Source of the DNA: an uncultured Flavobacteriaceae bacterium
Lineage (GTDB): Bacteria; Bacteroidota; Bacteroidia; Flavobacteriales; Flavobacteriaceae
Direction of reading: 5' to 3'
NCBI GenBank assembly: GCA_943789365.1
Contig: CALSTV010000001.1
Location: 2,418,001 to 2,482,000, forward strand
Length of the DNA stretch: 64,000 nt
The position numbers and the translations under genes are program-made. Shown piece after piece: positions 43,611-54,200 of the stretch; the stretch's first letter is position 1, and the number at the start of each line of letters is the position of its first letter. The notes below the pieces were generated by a model. The model made no database searches. It was not told the DNA's origin and worked only from the letters and a program-made list of their open reading frames with translations.

Positions 43611-45443
43611 TTAAATTTTAACTGATTTTTCGATTTTCAGCACACAAGGTTTTTCTTTTCCGGTTTTCCAGAATGTAGCAGGTATTTCCGCTCCCATTTT
43701 TTTACCTTTTAGCAGTTCTTTAGCGTGTTGTGTATTTTTAATGGCAATTCCATCAATTTTTGTCAGCAAATAATTATAAGCCACGTTGATCGATTTACTT
43801 TTACTTACAAAGTTTTCTTTGTTTATATGCGTGATGTATACGCCGGTTCCATTTTTGAAATCCAATACATTTCTTACTTCATCGTTTATGTCTTGTATGT
43901 ATATATTGGTCGAACCTGAGTTGTTTGAAAGTTCCGTGCCCACAAAAGGCCATTGGGTATCAGATTTTCTTACCGGTGCAAATTTTCCGGCATGTTGTAT
44001 TAACTTCGCTTTCATTTCGGATACCATTTCCGGATGCTCGGCAGCGATATTGTGGAGTTCTTCAAAGTCTTCTTTGAGATTGTACAATTCTGCCCTGTCA
44101 TATTCCCATAGATAGACCATCTTATAGTCACCCGATCTTAAGGCTCCGTGCGGTACAGAAAGATAATACGGCGCTTTGTTTGCCATTTTGTTAAGGGCCC
44201 CTACATAGGAAGGATAGATCCAGTACAAATCTCTGTCCGCAATCTGTTTTGACTGACCGGTAATTACTGATTTTAAACTTTTTCCATCAACCTTATAAAC
44301 ACTGTTGTCCGATTTTAAGATGTTTCCTTTTTTATCTAATTTTCCTCCGGCGATATCGACAAAGGTTGGATATAAATCGAATAACATAAGCTGTTGGTCT
44401 GTACTTGTGTTCGATTTTGTAACCCCTGGCCAATAGATAGAAAAGGGTGTTCTGATCCCCCCTTCATAGGCATGGTTTTTTCGACCTTTTAAAGGTAGGT
44501 TAGACGTGTTGACATCCATATTTAGAAACCCCGATGCCGATGCGTCTCCCACACCTCCGTTGTCTGAAGCGAATACAATGATGGTATTATCTGCAATACC
44601 TAATTCTTTTACTTTGTCTAGAATACGACCCACATTGTAATCCAAACAGGCAATTTGACCTGCATAATCAGGCCTGTTGTCGTTTGCGATTCCTTTTTTT
44701 GCTTTCTTGTTCAAATAGGGGGCTATAAATTTGTCAGGTGCTTGTAAAGGACCATGAGGCAAGAATTGATGGTAGTCTAAAAAGAAAGGCTTTTCTTGTT
44801 TGACCGCCTTCTCTAAAAAATGCAAGGCTTCTCTGGCTAAAATATTTCCTACATGCCCATCTTCTTCCTCGTAATAAGGCAACGTGTTCATAGATTTGTA
44901 ATCCTTGCTCCCAGGACCATATTTTATATGTCCGTTTTTGTAGCCGTTATGGGTAGGTTTGTAAGTGATAAAATTTGAATCATAGCCTTGGTTGGAAGGA
45001 TGACTATTTCCATAATAGCCAACATGCCATTTCCCGATAATTCCTGTGTGGTATCCGGCAGCTTTCATTGCTTTGGCGACAGAGTACACGTTTTCCGGTA
45101 GACTTCCGGCACTGTTTGGAGGAATGACTGCTCTGTTTTTACCCAGGCCTCTTGTCGTTGAAGAAACGGCTACGATTCCCGTTTTTGCACCATACCTACC
45201 ACTTAGGTATGCTGCTCTGGTGGGGGCACAGTTTACACCGTTGGAATAGGCAAAATTAAAAGTGAGTCCTTTTTGTAATAAGGCGTCTATTCTCGGTGTC
45301 TCATAAAAATCAGATCTACCATCCACATCGCTCCAACCCAGGTCATCTGCGAGGATAAATATTATATTAGGCTTCTTTGTGCTTTGGGAATGAATGGACT
45401 GGCATATGATTACCAGAACAAATAGTAATTTGAAGTTTTTCAT
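43611..45443 (-). CDS. S1-family sulfatase with C-terminal PDZ-like domain
   Basis: 610 residues, signal peptide to ~20. Alkaline-phosphatase-type fold with IIFILADDLGWSD metal site, formylglycine motif C72-A-P-T-R, GKWHVGYYG and FASDNGGVGD. Removes sulfate esters, probably from algal polysaccharide fragments, after maturation of Cys72. Residues ~520-610 (GTGVYITHINKENF...YLLTKIDGIAIKNTQHAKELLKGKKMG) resemble a PDZ domain, unusual for this family. Two bases after paralogue 3, so co-translated. Confidence 0.92.
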   Translation of the reverse strand: MKNFKLLFVLVIICQSIHSQSTKKPNIIFILADDLGWSDVDGRSDFYETPRIDALLQKGLTFNFAYSNGVNCAPTRAAYLSGRYGAKTGIVAVSSTTRGLGKNRAVIPPNSAGSLPENVYSVAKAMKAAGYHTGIIGKWHVGYYGNSHPSNQGYDSNFITYKPTHNGYKNGHIKYGPGSKDYKSMNTLPYYEEEDGHVGNILAREALHFLEKAVKQEKPFFLDYHQFLPHGPLQAPDKFIAPYLNKKAKKGIANDNRPDYAGQIACLDYNVGRILDKVKELGIADNTIIVFASDNGGVGDASASGFLNMDVNTSNLPLKGRKNHAYEGGIRTPFSIYWPGVTKSNTSTDQQLMLFDLYPTFVDIAGGKLDKKGNILKSDNSVYKVDGKSLKSVITGQSKQIADRDLYWIYPSYVGALNKMANKAPYYLSVPHGALRSGDYKMVYLWEYDRAELYNLKEDFEELHNIAAEHPEMVSEMKAKLIQHAGKFAPVRKSDTQWPFVGTELSNNSGSTNIYIQDINDEVRNVLDFKNGTGVYITHINKENFVSKSKSINVAYNYLLTKIDGIAIKNTQHAKELLKGKKMGAEIPATFWKTGKEKPCVLKIEKSVKI

Positions 45444-45445
45444 TC

Positions 45446-46906
45446 TTAGTTGTTTTTAAATGTAAATCTTGTGTAAGACATAGGTTTTAGATTTGCGGTA
45501 TAGCTGTTTTTTTGTCGCTTTGGACTTACTTCTGTCGAAACCATTTTTCCAAATTTATCTTGGCTGTTGACCATCGATTTTCCTTCTGTAAAAACTAAAT
45601 TTTGATCGTCATTGAAGTGTAAGCTTACCTCTTGGTTGTCATTAGATTTATTTAGGACATAAACTAAATATTCACCTTCTTTTTTCGCTGCAAACCCATA
45701 AACGGATTTATTTCCGTCGAGGTTAGACGTCTCAAGCATGTTTCCTCCCTGTGCTTTTGCTAATAGCTCAAACCCATAACGCATTGCGTTGAAACGGTAG
45801 TTCTCTCGGGCACTACTTCGCACACTTTCCTCAGAAGAACTTCTCAGTTGCGACCAATAACAGGCCATATACCAGTTTCCGATAAAGAATTCCTGGAGCA
45901 TGTCTATCACCAACAAGCTTTTCGAATAGCGATCAAAGCCAAGCACATTGGAGCCTTTTCCGATACCGTATTCGTTGTTGGCAAATTTGATGTTTGGATA
46001 TCCGGCTTCTTTTGCTGCTTTTTGCAACAATGGGATTTGATCTCTCCAAATTCTATTGCTATTTTTTCTGTCTCTCAAAGGAGATTCTACCTGCCATTCA
46101 TCAAAAGTACCTGGTTCATAACCTTTAGGAGTCCCTCCATAAGGCCATTTTCCATGCGTTTCCACAATATCAATATAGTCACCGGCAATGGCCAAATACT
46201 TTTTTAAATAAGTGGGCGTTAAATGGTTTTGGTTGAACATACATTTGATATCAGGGTCAACAGCCTTCATGGCTTTTGCATGTTGTACAAAAAGTTTTGC
46301 TTCACTTTCCAAGCCACCATTTTTACCTTCGTTTCCTAAATACCAAAAAGCGCCACCCAATCCGGCGTCTTTTAAATACTTTACCATTTTTACCGCACGT
46401 TCTATACTTTCTTCTACTCTGTTGAATTGGTAACCAGAGGTAATGTTTACGCCTAATAATGGGGTAATGCCCGATTGCTTTACCACCGCTATGTATTCAT
46501 CTAGTCCAAACCATTCTTCTGGTTTTATCTGATTTTTAGGATTCCACTTAGGATCCCAAGAATCTAGTTTTAAATCACCTGTGGGGTTTTCCCAGTCCCA
46601 ATATTTTACCACCGTTCCACCCGGATATCTCATGGTGTTGATTCCTGTTTCTTTCATCCAATTGGCATAAGACCCATCTTCATAAAAAGCATCAGGTTCA
46701 AAGGAATACACTGAATGCATTCCTACCAAATAATCACTTATTTTCCATTTTACATTAGCTGTGTTGATGCTAAATGTAGTTTTGTCCTGGGCCTGAAGAT
46801 TGTTAAAGAGCAAACAAAATATGCATCCCAATAGGAATTGTGTTTTTGAAGTTTTTAATTGGTTTAATCGCATTGATTTGGTCTTAAAGAATGGGGTGGT
46901 TTTCAA
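45446..46906 (-). CDS. Clan GH-A-like hydrolase (paralogue 3), no T9SS tail
   Basis: 486 residues; start may be the ATG at residue 12 (MRLNQLKTSKTQF). Signal peptide ending LQAQ (~40). Same signatures as paralogues 1 and 2: TMRYPGGTVVKYWDWENP, FWYLGNEGKNGG, VETHGKWPYGG, FANNEYGIGKG. Ends SYTRFTFKNN directly after the catalytic/beta domain, so no sorting tail: likely periplasmic, acting on imported oligosaccharides. First gene of the operon; C-box promoter B lies upstream. Confidence 0.87.
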   Translation of the reverse strand: MKTTPFFKTKSMRLNQLKTSKTQFLLGCIFCLLFNNLQAQDKTTFSINTANVKWKISDYLVGMHSVYSFEPDAFYEDGSYANWMKETGINTMRYPGGTVVKYWDWENPTGDLKLDSWDPKWNPKNQIKPEEWFGLDEYIAVVKQSGITPLLGVNITSGYQFNRVEESIERAVKMVKYLKDAGLGGAFWYLGNEGKNGGLESEAKLFVQHAKAMKAVDPDIKCMFNQNHLTPTYLKKYLAIAGDYIDIVETHGKWPYGGTPKGYEPGTFDEWQVESPLRDRKNSNRIWRDQIPLLQKAAKEAGYPNIKFANNEYGIGKGSNVLGFDRYSKSLLVIDMLQEFFIGNWYMACYWSQLRSSSEESVRSSARENYRFNAMRYGFELLAKAQGGNMLETSNLDGNKSVYGFAAKKEGEYLVYVLNKSNDNQEVSLHFNDDQNLVFTEGKSMVNSQDKFGKMVSTEVSPKRQKNSYTANLKPMSYTRFTFKNN

Positions 46907-46967
46907 TTTTAGAGCTATTTGAGGTTGTTCGTTTAAGTTTTGTTAGAAACCCTTGTGGGAGTTTGTT

Positions 46968-47022
46968 CAAAATTAAGTTGTTTTTAGGAAAAATATAGGG
47001 GGGAATTCATCAATAATTAGAG
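46968..47022 (-). promoter_or_regulatory. PUL promoter B: C-box operator plus -7 box
   Basis: Reverse strand: CTCTAATTATTGATGAATT, CCCCCCT (T at 46997), then 22 bp to TAATTTTG (46968-46975). Sits between the broken sulfatase and the paralogue 3 operon. Confidence 0.75.
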
Positions 47023-47060
47023 TGTATTTCGTCTAGGGTGTCACAATTGTAGGTGATGCA

Positions 47061-48515
47061 TTACTTCTTCTTGTTTTTTTTACGCTGATTTTCAAAGTCA
47101 ACAGCCGCCTGCTCATTGATCATTTTCGGTCTTTTGGCATCCCACCATTGGTCATAGTATTGCTGCATTTTCAATTTTATTTCCGGATAGTTGGCCGACA
47201 CATCGGTGGTTTCTGTAGGGTCGTTCTGATGGTCAAAAAGTTGTGCTTCATCAACGGGTTTCCAAGGGCCTTGGGCTCCGGTTCCATTTACTAATCGAAA
47301 GCGTTCTGTCTGAATGGCATAATTTCGGTGTTTGTAGTTGTCGGCCTCACCGGCAGGCCAGCGTGATCTTGTTACGATTAACATACGATCGGACCAATCG
47401 TCTTTGGAGTTGTCGATTAATGGCACCAAACTTCGACCGGAGATCTCGTGGTTGACCTTAGTACCACATAATTCTGCCAATGTTGGAAGGATGTCTATGG
47501 AGCCTGCTATATGATTGCTTGTTGTGTTTGCTGGAATACACTTAGGAAAATAGAAGATAAGCGGTACACAGGAACTCCCTCGCCAGGTCTGTCCTTTTGC
47601 CCCGCGCATCCCCATATTGTAGAGTCCACCTTCTAAGAGTTTACCGTTGTTTGAATCGTGCCCAGCTCCGGAAGCACCTGATATGGCATGCCCATTGTCG
47701 GTGCTGTATATGATAAGGGTGTTTTCATTCAGTCCTAAATTATCCAAATGTGCCAGCATACGACCGATGTTAGCATCCAGATTGGAAATCATACCGTAAT
47801 AATCGACACCTCGAAATTTTTTTCCTTTTTTCTGTTGATACAACCCTTTGTTTTCATAAGGATCTGACCATTCCTTACCGACAACAGTGGGGCCGTGTGC
47901 GTTATAAGTGGGGATATAGCAAAAGAAGGGTTTTTTACTGTTCTCGTCTATCCATTCCATTGCCTCATTAAATAAGATGTCGGTTCGATACCCTTTTGAC
48001 TGACGCACAGTTCCATTATCAAGTAGCTTTGGGTCCCAATGATGCTTTTGGGAATCGTTATTCATGTTCACAGACCTGTCAAATCCTCGCTGATCGGGAC
48101 GATATCCCTCCGTGAGTCCCAGATGCCATTTTCCGAACATGGCGGTAGCATAGCCGGCCGATTTAAGAACTTGTGGAAGGGTAATCGCCTCCTGAGACAA
48201 ATAGTTTCGTTTGAGTATGGTATGCGTTACTCCGCTATGGAATTCATGGTTCCCCGTCATCAATTGGGCTCGGGTGGGGGCGCAAGAGGGCGCCACGTGG
48301 TAATTGGTAAATCGCATACCGCCTTTCCAAAGATGGTTGATGTTTGGAGTTTTGATTACCGGATTTCCAGCTGCCTAAATTTCTCCCCAACCCGTATCAT
48401 CGCTTAGAATAAAAATAATGTTTGGGCGCGAAGTTGAAAGGGATTTGGTTTTAGTTTGTGAAATCGCCTTTCCTCCAAGTAGCATTACACAGATACATAA
48501 GTTCAGTGCTTTCAT
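47061..48515 (-). pseudogene. S1-family sulfatase interrupted by TAG at codon 47
   Basis: Reading from ATG 48513-48515: signal-like N-terminus MKALNLCICVMLLGG, then RPNIIFILSDDTGWGEI, TAG (48375-48377), then AAGNPVIKTPNINHLWKGGMRFTNYHVAPSCAPTRAQL in the same frame. The 418-residue open part from ATG 48317 keeps the formylglycine CAPTR, GKWHLG, STDNGHA and the whole C-terminus. It lacks the signal peptide and the DD metal motif. If not a sequencing error, the product is inactive unless TAG is read through (CAG to TAG would explain it). Second gene after GH29, 47-bp gap. Confidence 0.85.
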
Positions 48516-48561
48516 GTTATTCTAATTTTTTGGATGTTGTAGTGCTGGATTTGATTTCGCT

Positions 48562-50205
48562 TTATTTTTTTACTATTTTAAACATTACTGGCCATGTTTT
48601 GTCTTTGAAAACAGACTGTGCTGGAGGTGTGATATAAAGCCCTTCTGCTGTTTTCTTCCAAGACACTTTAGCATCACTACCCAGTAATGACACAGATTTG
48701 ATCTCAACATCTTTACCAACGGCATCCGGACCGAAGGAGCTTAGAGTAAATGGCTTTTCTGGCCAAGAAAGATGTGTTGCATAAATGTTTTTTCCATCTT
48801 TGCTACGTGTATAGCGAATGTCACCTGAATGCAATTTATAGCGACCCATTTCTATTTTTTCTGGATCGTCATACACTTTGCCTTTCTTTTTTTCAATGGA
48901 AATAAACCCAAGACTTGTCCCTGGCTCGAGTTCTCCGTAAGTCAACCAAGGTCGACTTGCATGAATCCCTTCTCCGTTTACTTCCATCCAGGCAGCCATC
49001 TCTTTTAGAAATGCAATCTCTTGATCTTGGATGGAACCGTCTGTTTTGATGGCGAGGTTGAGTACTATATTTCCATTCTTACTAACTGCATCGATGATCT
49101 TAGAAAACAATATGGGTGTTGGAGTTCTCCTCCCTCTGCCCGGGCGATAGAACCAACCGGAAATAGAAGCATGCGTTTGCCATTTGTAAGGCGCAATATC
49201 AATGAGGTTTCCACCTTCATAATCAGGTATCGCTTCTTCCTTCCAAAGAGATTCACGCTTGAAGGTCAATACGGGATCCCAACCGCCTATCTGTGCCTTG
49301 TTGTAATAATTAGAGAGTACACGACGAAAGGCGTCCTGCCATAGATAACTTCCAGTTTTAGAGAAAACATCTGCACTTCCTCCATCCACGAAGATATAGT
49401 CGGGTTGAAATAGGTTTACTAGTTCGCCCATGGTATTTTCCCATTTTTTAACTGCGCTTGCTTTAGGTAAACCGTTTTCATCCAAGCCTACGCCATACAG
49501 CTGGTCGTAACGTGGGTTTCCAGTATCATAGCCCGGAATTTTTTTGTAATACCAAGAATGACGTGAGACATGGGTGGACACTCCAACTTTTATCCCTCGC
49601 TTACGTGCAGCATCAACCACTTCTTTGGTCGTGTTTCTCTTAGGCCCCATTTTAGCGGCATTGAATTCGTCAATCACCTTAGAATCCCACATGGCAAAAC
49701 CATCGTGGTGTATGGCCTGTGGAACAATGTATTTGACGCCTGCCTCATCGAGCAAACGAACCATTTCCTTTGGATTCCAACCCTTATCGTTCATTAGTGG
49801 AATCAAGTCTTTGTAACCAAAATATTTTGGATCTCCATACAAACGTTTGTGCAGGAGATAGGCTGTCGATTGCAAACTATCTGGCTTTATTTTTCCATTC
49901 TTCATATTAGGATACATATGTGACCCCCACTGTCCAACTGGGTTTTTTATCCCCGTATTCGAATCTTTGTATTTCCCTTTTTGCAAACAGAAGTCAGATA
50001 TTTCTTTATTCCATTTATCGCCAAGTGCTGTTTGAGGTCCCCAGTGATAAAAAAAACCGATTTTGGCATCTTGGTACCATTCTGGGACTTCGTATTGTGA
50101 AAGTGATTTTCTTGTTGGCTTGTATTCTACTTGACCAAAGGATACCAGACTTGTTAAGGTAAGGACGATTCCTATAAACTTGAATCTATTCTGCTTTGTA
50201 TTCAT
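48562..50205 (-). CDS. GH29 alpha-L-fucosidase-like glycoside hydrolase
   Basis: 547 residues with signal peptide (cleavage near SFGQ, ~25). GH29 layout: PEWYQDAKIGFFYHWGPQTA, YIVPQAIHHDGFAMWDS, and the nucleophile Asp274 in DYIFVDGGSADVF, then a C-terminal beta-sandwich. Family enzymes remove alpha-L-fucose; some marine and gut homologues act on alpha-L-galactose of porphyran, so the sugar is not certain. First gene of a two-gene operon with the interrupted sulfatase; promoter C upstream. Confidence 0.88.
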   Translation of the reverse strand: MNTKQNRFKFIGIVLTLTSLVSFGQVEYKPTRKSLSQYEVPEWYQDAKIGFFYHWGPQTALGDKWNKEISDFCLQKGKYKDSNTGIKNPVGQWGSHMYPNMKNGKIKPDSLQSTAYLLHKRLYGDPKYFGYKDLIPLMNDKGWNPKEMVRLLDEAGVKYIVPQAIHHDGFAMWDSKVIDEFNAAKMGPKRNTTKEVVDAARKRGIKVGVSTHVSRHSWYYKKIPGYDTGNPRYDQLYGVGLDENGLPKASAVKKWENTMGELVNLFQPDYIFVDGGSADVFSKTGSYLWQDAFRRVLSNYYNKAQIGGWDPVLTFKRESLWKEEAIPDYEGGNLIDIAPYKWQTHASISGWFYRPGRGRRTPTPILFSKIIDAVSKNGNIVLNLAIKTDGSIQDQEIAFLKEMAAWMEVNGEGIHASRPWLTYGELEPGTSLGFISIEKKKGKVYDDPEKIEMGRYKLHSGDIRYTRSKDGKNIYATHLSWPEKPFTLSSFGPDAVGKDVEIKSVSLLGSDAKVSWKKTAEGLYITPPAQSVFKDKTWPVMFKIVKK

Positions 50206-50237
50206 GCTTTTATTTTTAATGAATCTATTAATAGTTT

Positions 50238-50316
50238 CAAATGTAATGAATGCGTATGCTGTAAATAAGGGGCAACTTGTCTGTCTTAAGGGGGGGAATC
50301 AACATGTAGGGGGGCA
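50238..50316 (-). promoter_or_regulatory. PUL promoter C: three C-runs plus -7 box
   Basis: Reverse strand: CCCCCCT (T at 50308), TGTTGATT, CCCCCCCT (T at 50289), CCCCT (T at 50268), TACATTTG (50238-50245). The nearest C-run is 23 bp from the -7 box, the next 44 bp, consistent with half-sites on one DNA face. Confidence 0.65.
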
Positions 50317-50545
50317 TAGCTGAATTGTATGCCAAGAAGGGGGCTACATTTTTTTTATCAAATTAAATTCTTGTCTAAAGAATATATCGATGGTGTTTAT
50401 GGTTGAATTTTATGGTTTTTAACTTTACACCAGAACATGATACTTCGGAGAAAGTTGCATGAATACACAGGAGTCAGAACTTGAATTAAAAAACTACTTG
50501 TAATTTAAAATAAAAGAAATAGATGTTAAATTATAGTAATACTGC

Positions 50546-50622
50546 TTACTTTGTTACATAATTCGTATAAAACACCCCTTACTTTGTTACAATATATATA
50601 TATATGCATTGACTTTGTAACA
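50546..50622 (+). repeat. Three phased ACTTTGTTACA repeats
   Basis: TTACTTTGTTACA at 50546 and 50579 and a variant (GACTTTGTAACA) at 50611, 31-33 bp apart (three helical turns), immediately before the ATPase remnant. Possible operator; unproven. Confidence 0.65.
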
Positions 50623-50632
50623 ATATTTTATT

Positions 50633-51144
50633 TTGACTTTAAAAAGGCGTCTCACATCTAAATTGCATGAATGGAAAATAAAATCCAATCGCAAACCCTT
50701 AATAGTAAGAGGTGCAAGGCAAGTGGGGAAAACTACTCTGATCAATGAATTTTCAAAAACCTACAAACATCGCTTATATCTTAACCTAGAAAAAAAACAG
50801 ATAGCGAATACTTTGAGCGAACGGATACTGTAAATACAATTATTGAAGCTTTATTTATTTCAAACAATATTAGCTCTAGGGATATTAATAATACATTACT
50901 TTTTATTGATGAAATACAGGAGCAAGCAAAAGCGATACAGCTTTTACGATATTTTCATGAAGAGGCGTCGGAACTTCATGTCATAGCAGCTGGTTCCTTG
51001 CTTGAATTTGCACTTAAAGAGGTTCAAAGTTTTCCAGTGGGCAGGGTCGAGTTTTTGTACCTATATCCTTTTAATTTTATAGAATATTTAGAGGCAATTG
51101 GTCATAGGGCAAGTTTAGAGCAGCTTAAAAACTACCATTTATAA
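50633..51144 (+). pseudogene. AAA+ ATPase (DUF4143-type) fragment, frameshifted and truncated
   Basis: The N-terminal frame (possible TTG start) gives the Walker A region LIVRGARQVGKTTLINEF and YLNLEKK, then breaks at an eight-A run (~50791) into a 67-residue dead end. The next frame continues the family: DSEYFERTD...NTLLFIDEIQE (Walker B), VIAAGSLLEFAL...FPVGRVEFLYLYPFNFIEYLEA, stopping at 51142-51144. Full-length members are about 380-470 residues; here less than half remains. A decayed gene between two PUL units, not part of the glycan pathway. Confidence 0.85.
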
Positions 51145-51233
51145 AGCACCTGATTTGATGTAGCGGTAGTTGTTCTGTTTTTTAATCAAGTACGTCTTTT
51201 TTATACTAAAAAAGCAAAGAATAAATGCAGTCA

Positions 51234-54200
51234 TTATTTTACCTCCCCTTTTGATTTTCGATATTCACTTGGTGTTTGATTGAACATCGCTTTAAAGTGT
51301 TTTCTAAAATATTTCACGTCATTCAAACCTACATTTAGAATTACTTCCTGAACAGTTTGCTCTGTGATCGCTAACAAATTACCCGCTTTTTTAATGCGAA
51401 TGTCTCTTACGAATTCTACGATAGATTTGCCAGTTAGATCTTTAATTTTAGTGTATAATTTGGTTCTCCCCATAGCCATGGCATTGCATATGAATGTAAT
51501 GTTGAGTTTTTCATTTTCAATATTGTCTTCTATCAATTGAATGGTCTTTTGTAAGAATAGATCATCGTCGGTTAACTTACTAGTCGACTTCGGATTAAAA
51601 TGCAATTGTTTGGCGTAATACTCTGCAACATATTTTCTGTTTTCAAGAATCGTAAACACTTTGGCTAATAAAAGTTCAATCTTAAAAGGTTTTCTAACAT
51701 AATCTTCAATACCTAGTTTCAGGCCTTCCAATTCATTGGCTGTAGAGGTAACAGCTGTTAATAAAATGATGGGGATATGGTGCAGTTCTTCATTGGTTTT
51801 TATAAGTTTGCTGAATTCCATGCCATCCATTTCAGGCATCATTACATCGCTTATAATCACATCTGGGAGCTCTCTTTTCGCAATTTCAAAACCTTCTTTT
51901 CCATTTTCAGCATTCAATACTTTAAAATACTTTTTTACATGGCTGCTTATGTATTGTTGGATTTCTTTATTGTCTTCTACGATAAGTATTTTCTTAGTAA
52001 TCACATGGTCTTTATCCACTAAGTCTAAAATCGTTTGTTCAAAGTATTTTAAGGACTCTTCAGAAGATTGTGCTTCCTGAGGTGGACTAAATTGATGCGA
52101 TTGTTCAACTTGAATTTCATCTTTCCCCAGATATTCTTTTCCAACAGGTATCCGCAATGAAAATATACTTCCTTTATTGGGTTTGCTGACCGCATCTATT
52201 TTAAAGTGATGTAATTTGCAAATACTTTTTACCAATGCAAGGCCTAGACCAGTTCCTTTAGTGCTGAAGGTATTGTTCTTCTCTAGTTGGTAATATTGAT
52301 TAAATATTTGATTCAATTTTTTCAAAGGAATTCCTTTACCTGAATCAGCCAGTGTAATTTTTAGGTAATTTAATATGGGTTCTTCATTCTTGTTAAAAAC
52401 AGCAGTTTTCTTAGCATCTCCCTTTAGTTCAATTTTTAAAGAAATAGTACCATTGGTAGGGGTAAATTTAAAAGCGTTTGACAGCAGGTTTATAAGTATG
52501 GTTTCTAGTTTTTCTCTGTCGACATATACCGTAATATCTTGGGTCAGTTTTATAAGTTGATACGCAATGTTTTTTGAGGAAGCTTTTTCTTTAAAAAATA
52601 AAAATACCTCTGAAACGAATTCATTAATTTCTGTTGGACTAGTACTCAATACCTCATGTCCTAAATCCATTTTTCGAAAATCCAATAAGTTATTTGCCAT
52701 GTTTAATAACCTATTGGTGTGTTTACGCATAGATTTTAGTACTTCATTTCTGTTTTGTATGGCTTCACGGTTTTGGATCAAATCTTCCAAAGGCCCCGCT
52801 ATTAAGGTAAGAGGTGTTCTAATTTCGTGAGAAATCTTTGTGAAAAAGTCAAATTTTTCCTGATTTAATAGATGTCTTTTTTCAGCTTCTATTAATTTTT
52901 CCTCTATTTTTTTTCGGTTGTTTGTATAGCGATGGTAGCCGTAAAAAAGTACAAAAATCAAAAGGAAATAGAAAAAATAAGCGAGGTTACTAAAATACCA
53001 ATACGGTTTAATATAAATATACATTCGTGCCTCTTCTGAATCCCATAACCCGTCTTTATTGGTCCCTTTTATTCTGAAGGTGTAATTTCCTGTAGGCAAG
53101 TTTGAGAAAGCAGCTTTATGGTTGGGATAAAGACTTGTTACCCATTCTTTATGATAGGGTTCTAAGATATATTTTACTTTGTTTTTTTTGGGGTTTATAA
53201 AATTCAAAGGTTTGTAGTTGATACTAAATTGATTCTCTTCTGCTTTTAGATGAATTTTTGTGGTGTCTGTTATTTTTGAGTGCAACAGGATTCTATCGTT
53301 AATTTCATCGCCAATTGGTACAGGTGAATTGAATATTTCGATTCCTGTAATTTGAACATCTGTAGTTGTTGTTGTCGATTTTATTTTTGAAGGAGTAAAG
53401 AAATTTGTGCCGTTTACACCACCAAAATACATCACATTCGCACCTTTGTCGAAGAAAGAGGCTCCAATTTTAAAGGTGTTGCTCTGAAGTCCATCTTCTA
53501 CATCATAGTTGGTGATTTTTTTTGTTTCCGGGTTGAAGACAGAAATACCACGTCCGCCAATCCATATGTTATTATCGTTTCCTATTTGTATAGATGAGAT
53601 ATCATTATCTGCCAAACCGGATGTGGTGGTAACCCTTTCTATAGTATAGTTATAAGGACTGTCCTTTTCGTATCTTAAAGTATTGAGTCCTCCTCCAATG
53701 GTACCGATATAGAAGGTGTTATCATTGTCGGAAATAATGGTCCAGGTATGATTTATGCTAAGTCCTTTTGATGTCCCGTCTGCTACAATATGACTGTATT
53801 GAAGCTCATCTCTGTCTTTTAAATTGATGATGGTTATACCCGCATCTCGACTTGAAGCATACATGCATTTTCTTACGTCATTATAATATAGATAGGTAAG
53901 TTTATTGCTGCCTAAGGATTGTTTGTTGTAGGGTTCGTGAAAAATATGAGTAAAGGAATCCGTTTTTTTATTATAAATATTGATGCCATTGTTGAAATTT
54001 GCAATCCAAACTTGTCCTAAATGATCTTCAGCAATTGATACTATATTATTACTGCTAATGCCATGCTCTTTGTCTGTACCTTCTGTAAACTGTTTGATTA
54101 ATTTTTTATCCCGATATCTGAATAAACCTGCTGTTTTCGTTCCTAACCAAATGTCATTCTCGGAATCCTGAAAAATAAATCGGATATGTTTGTTTCTCAG

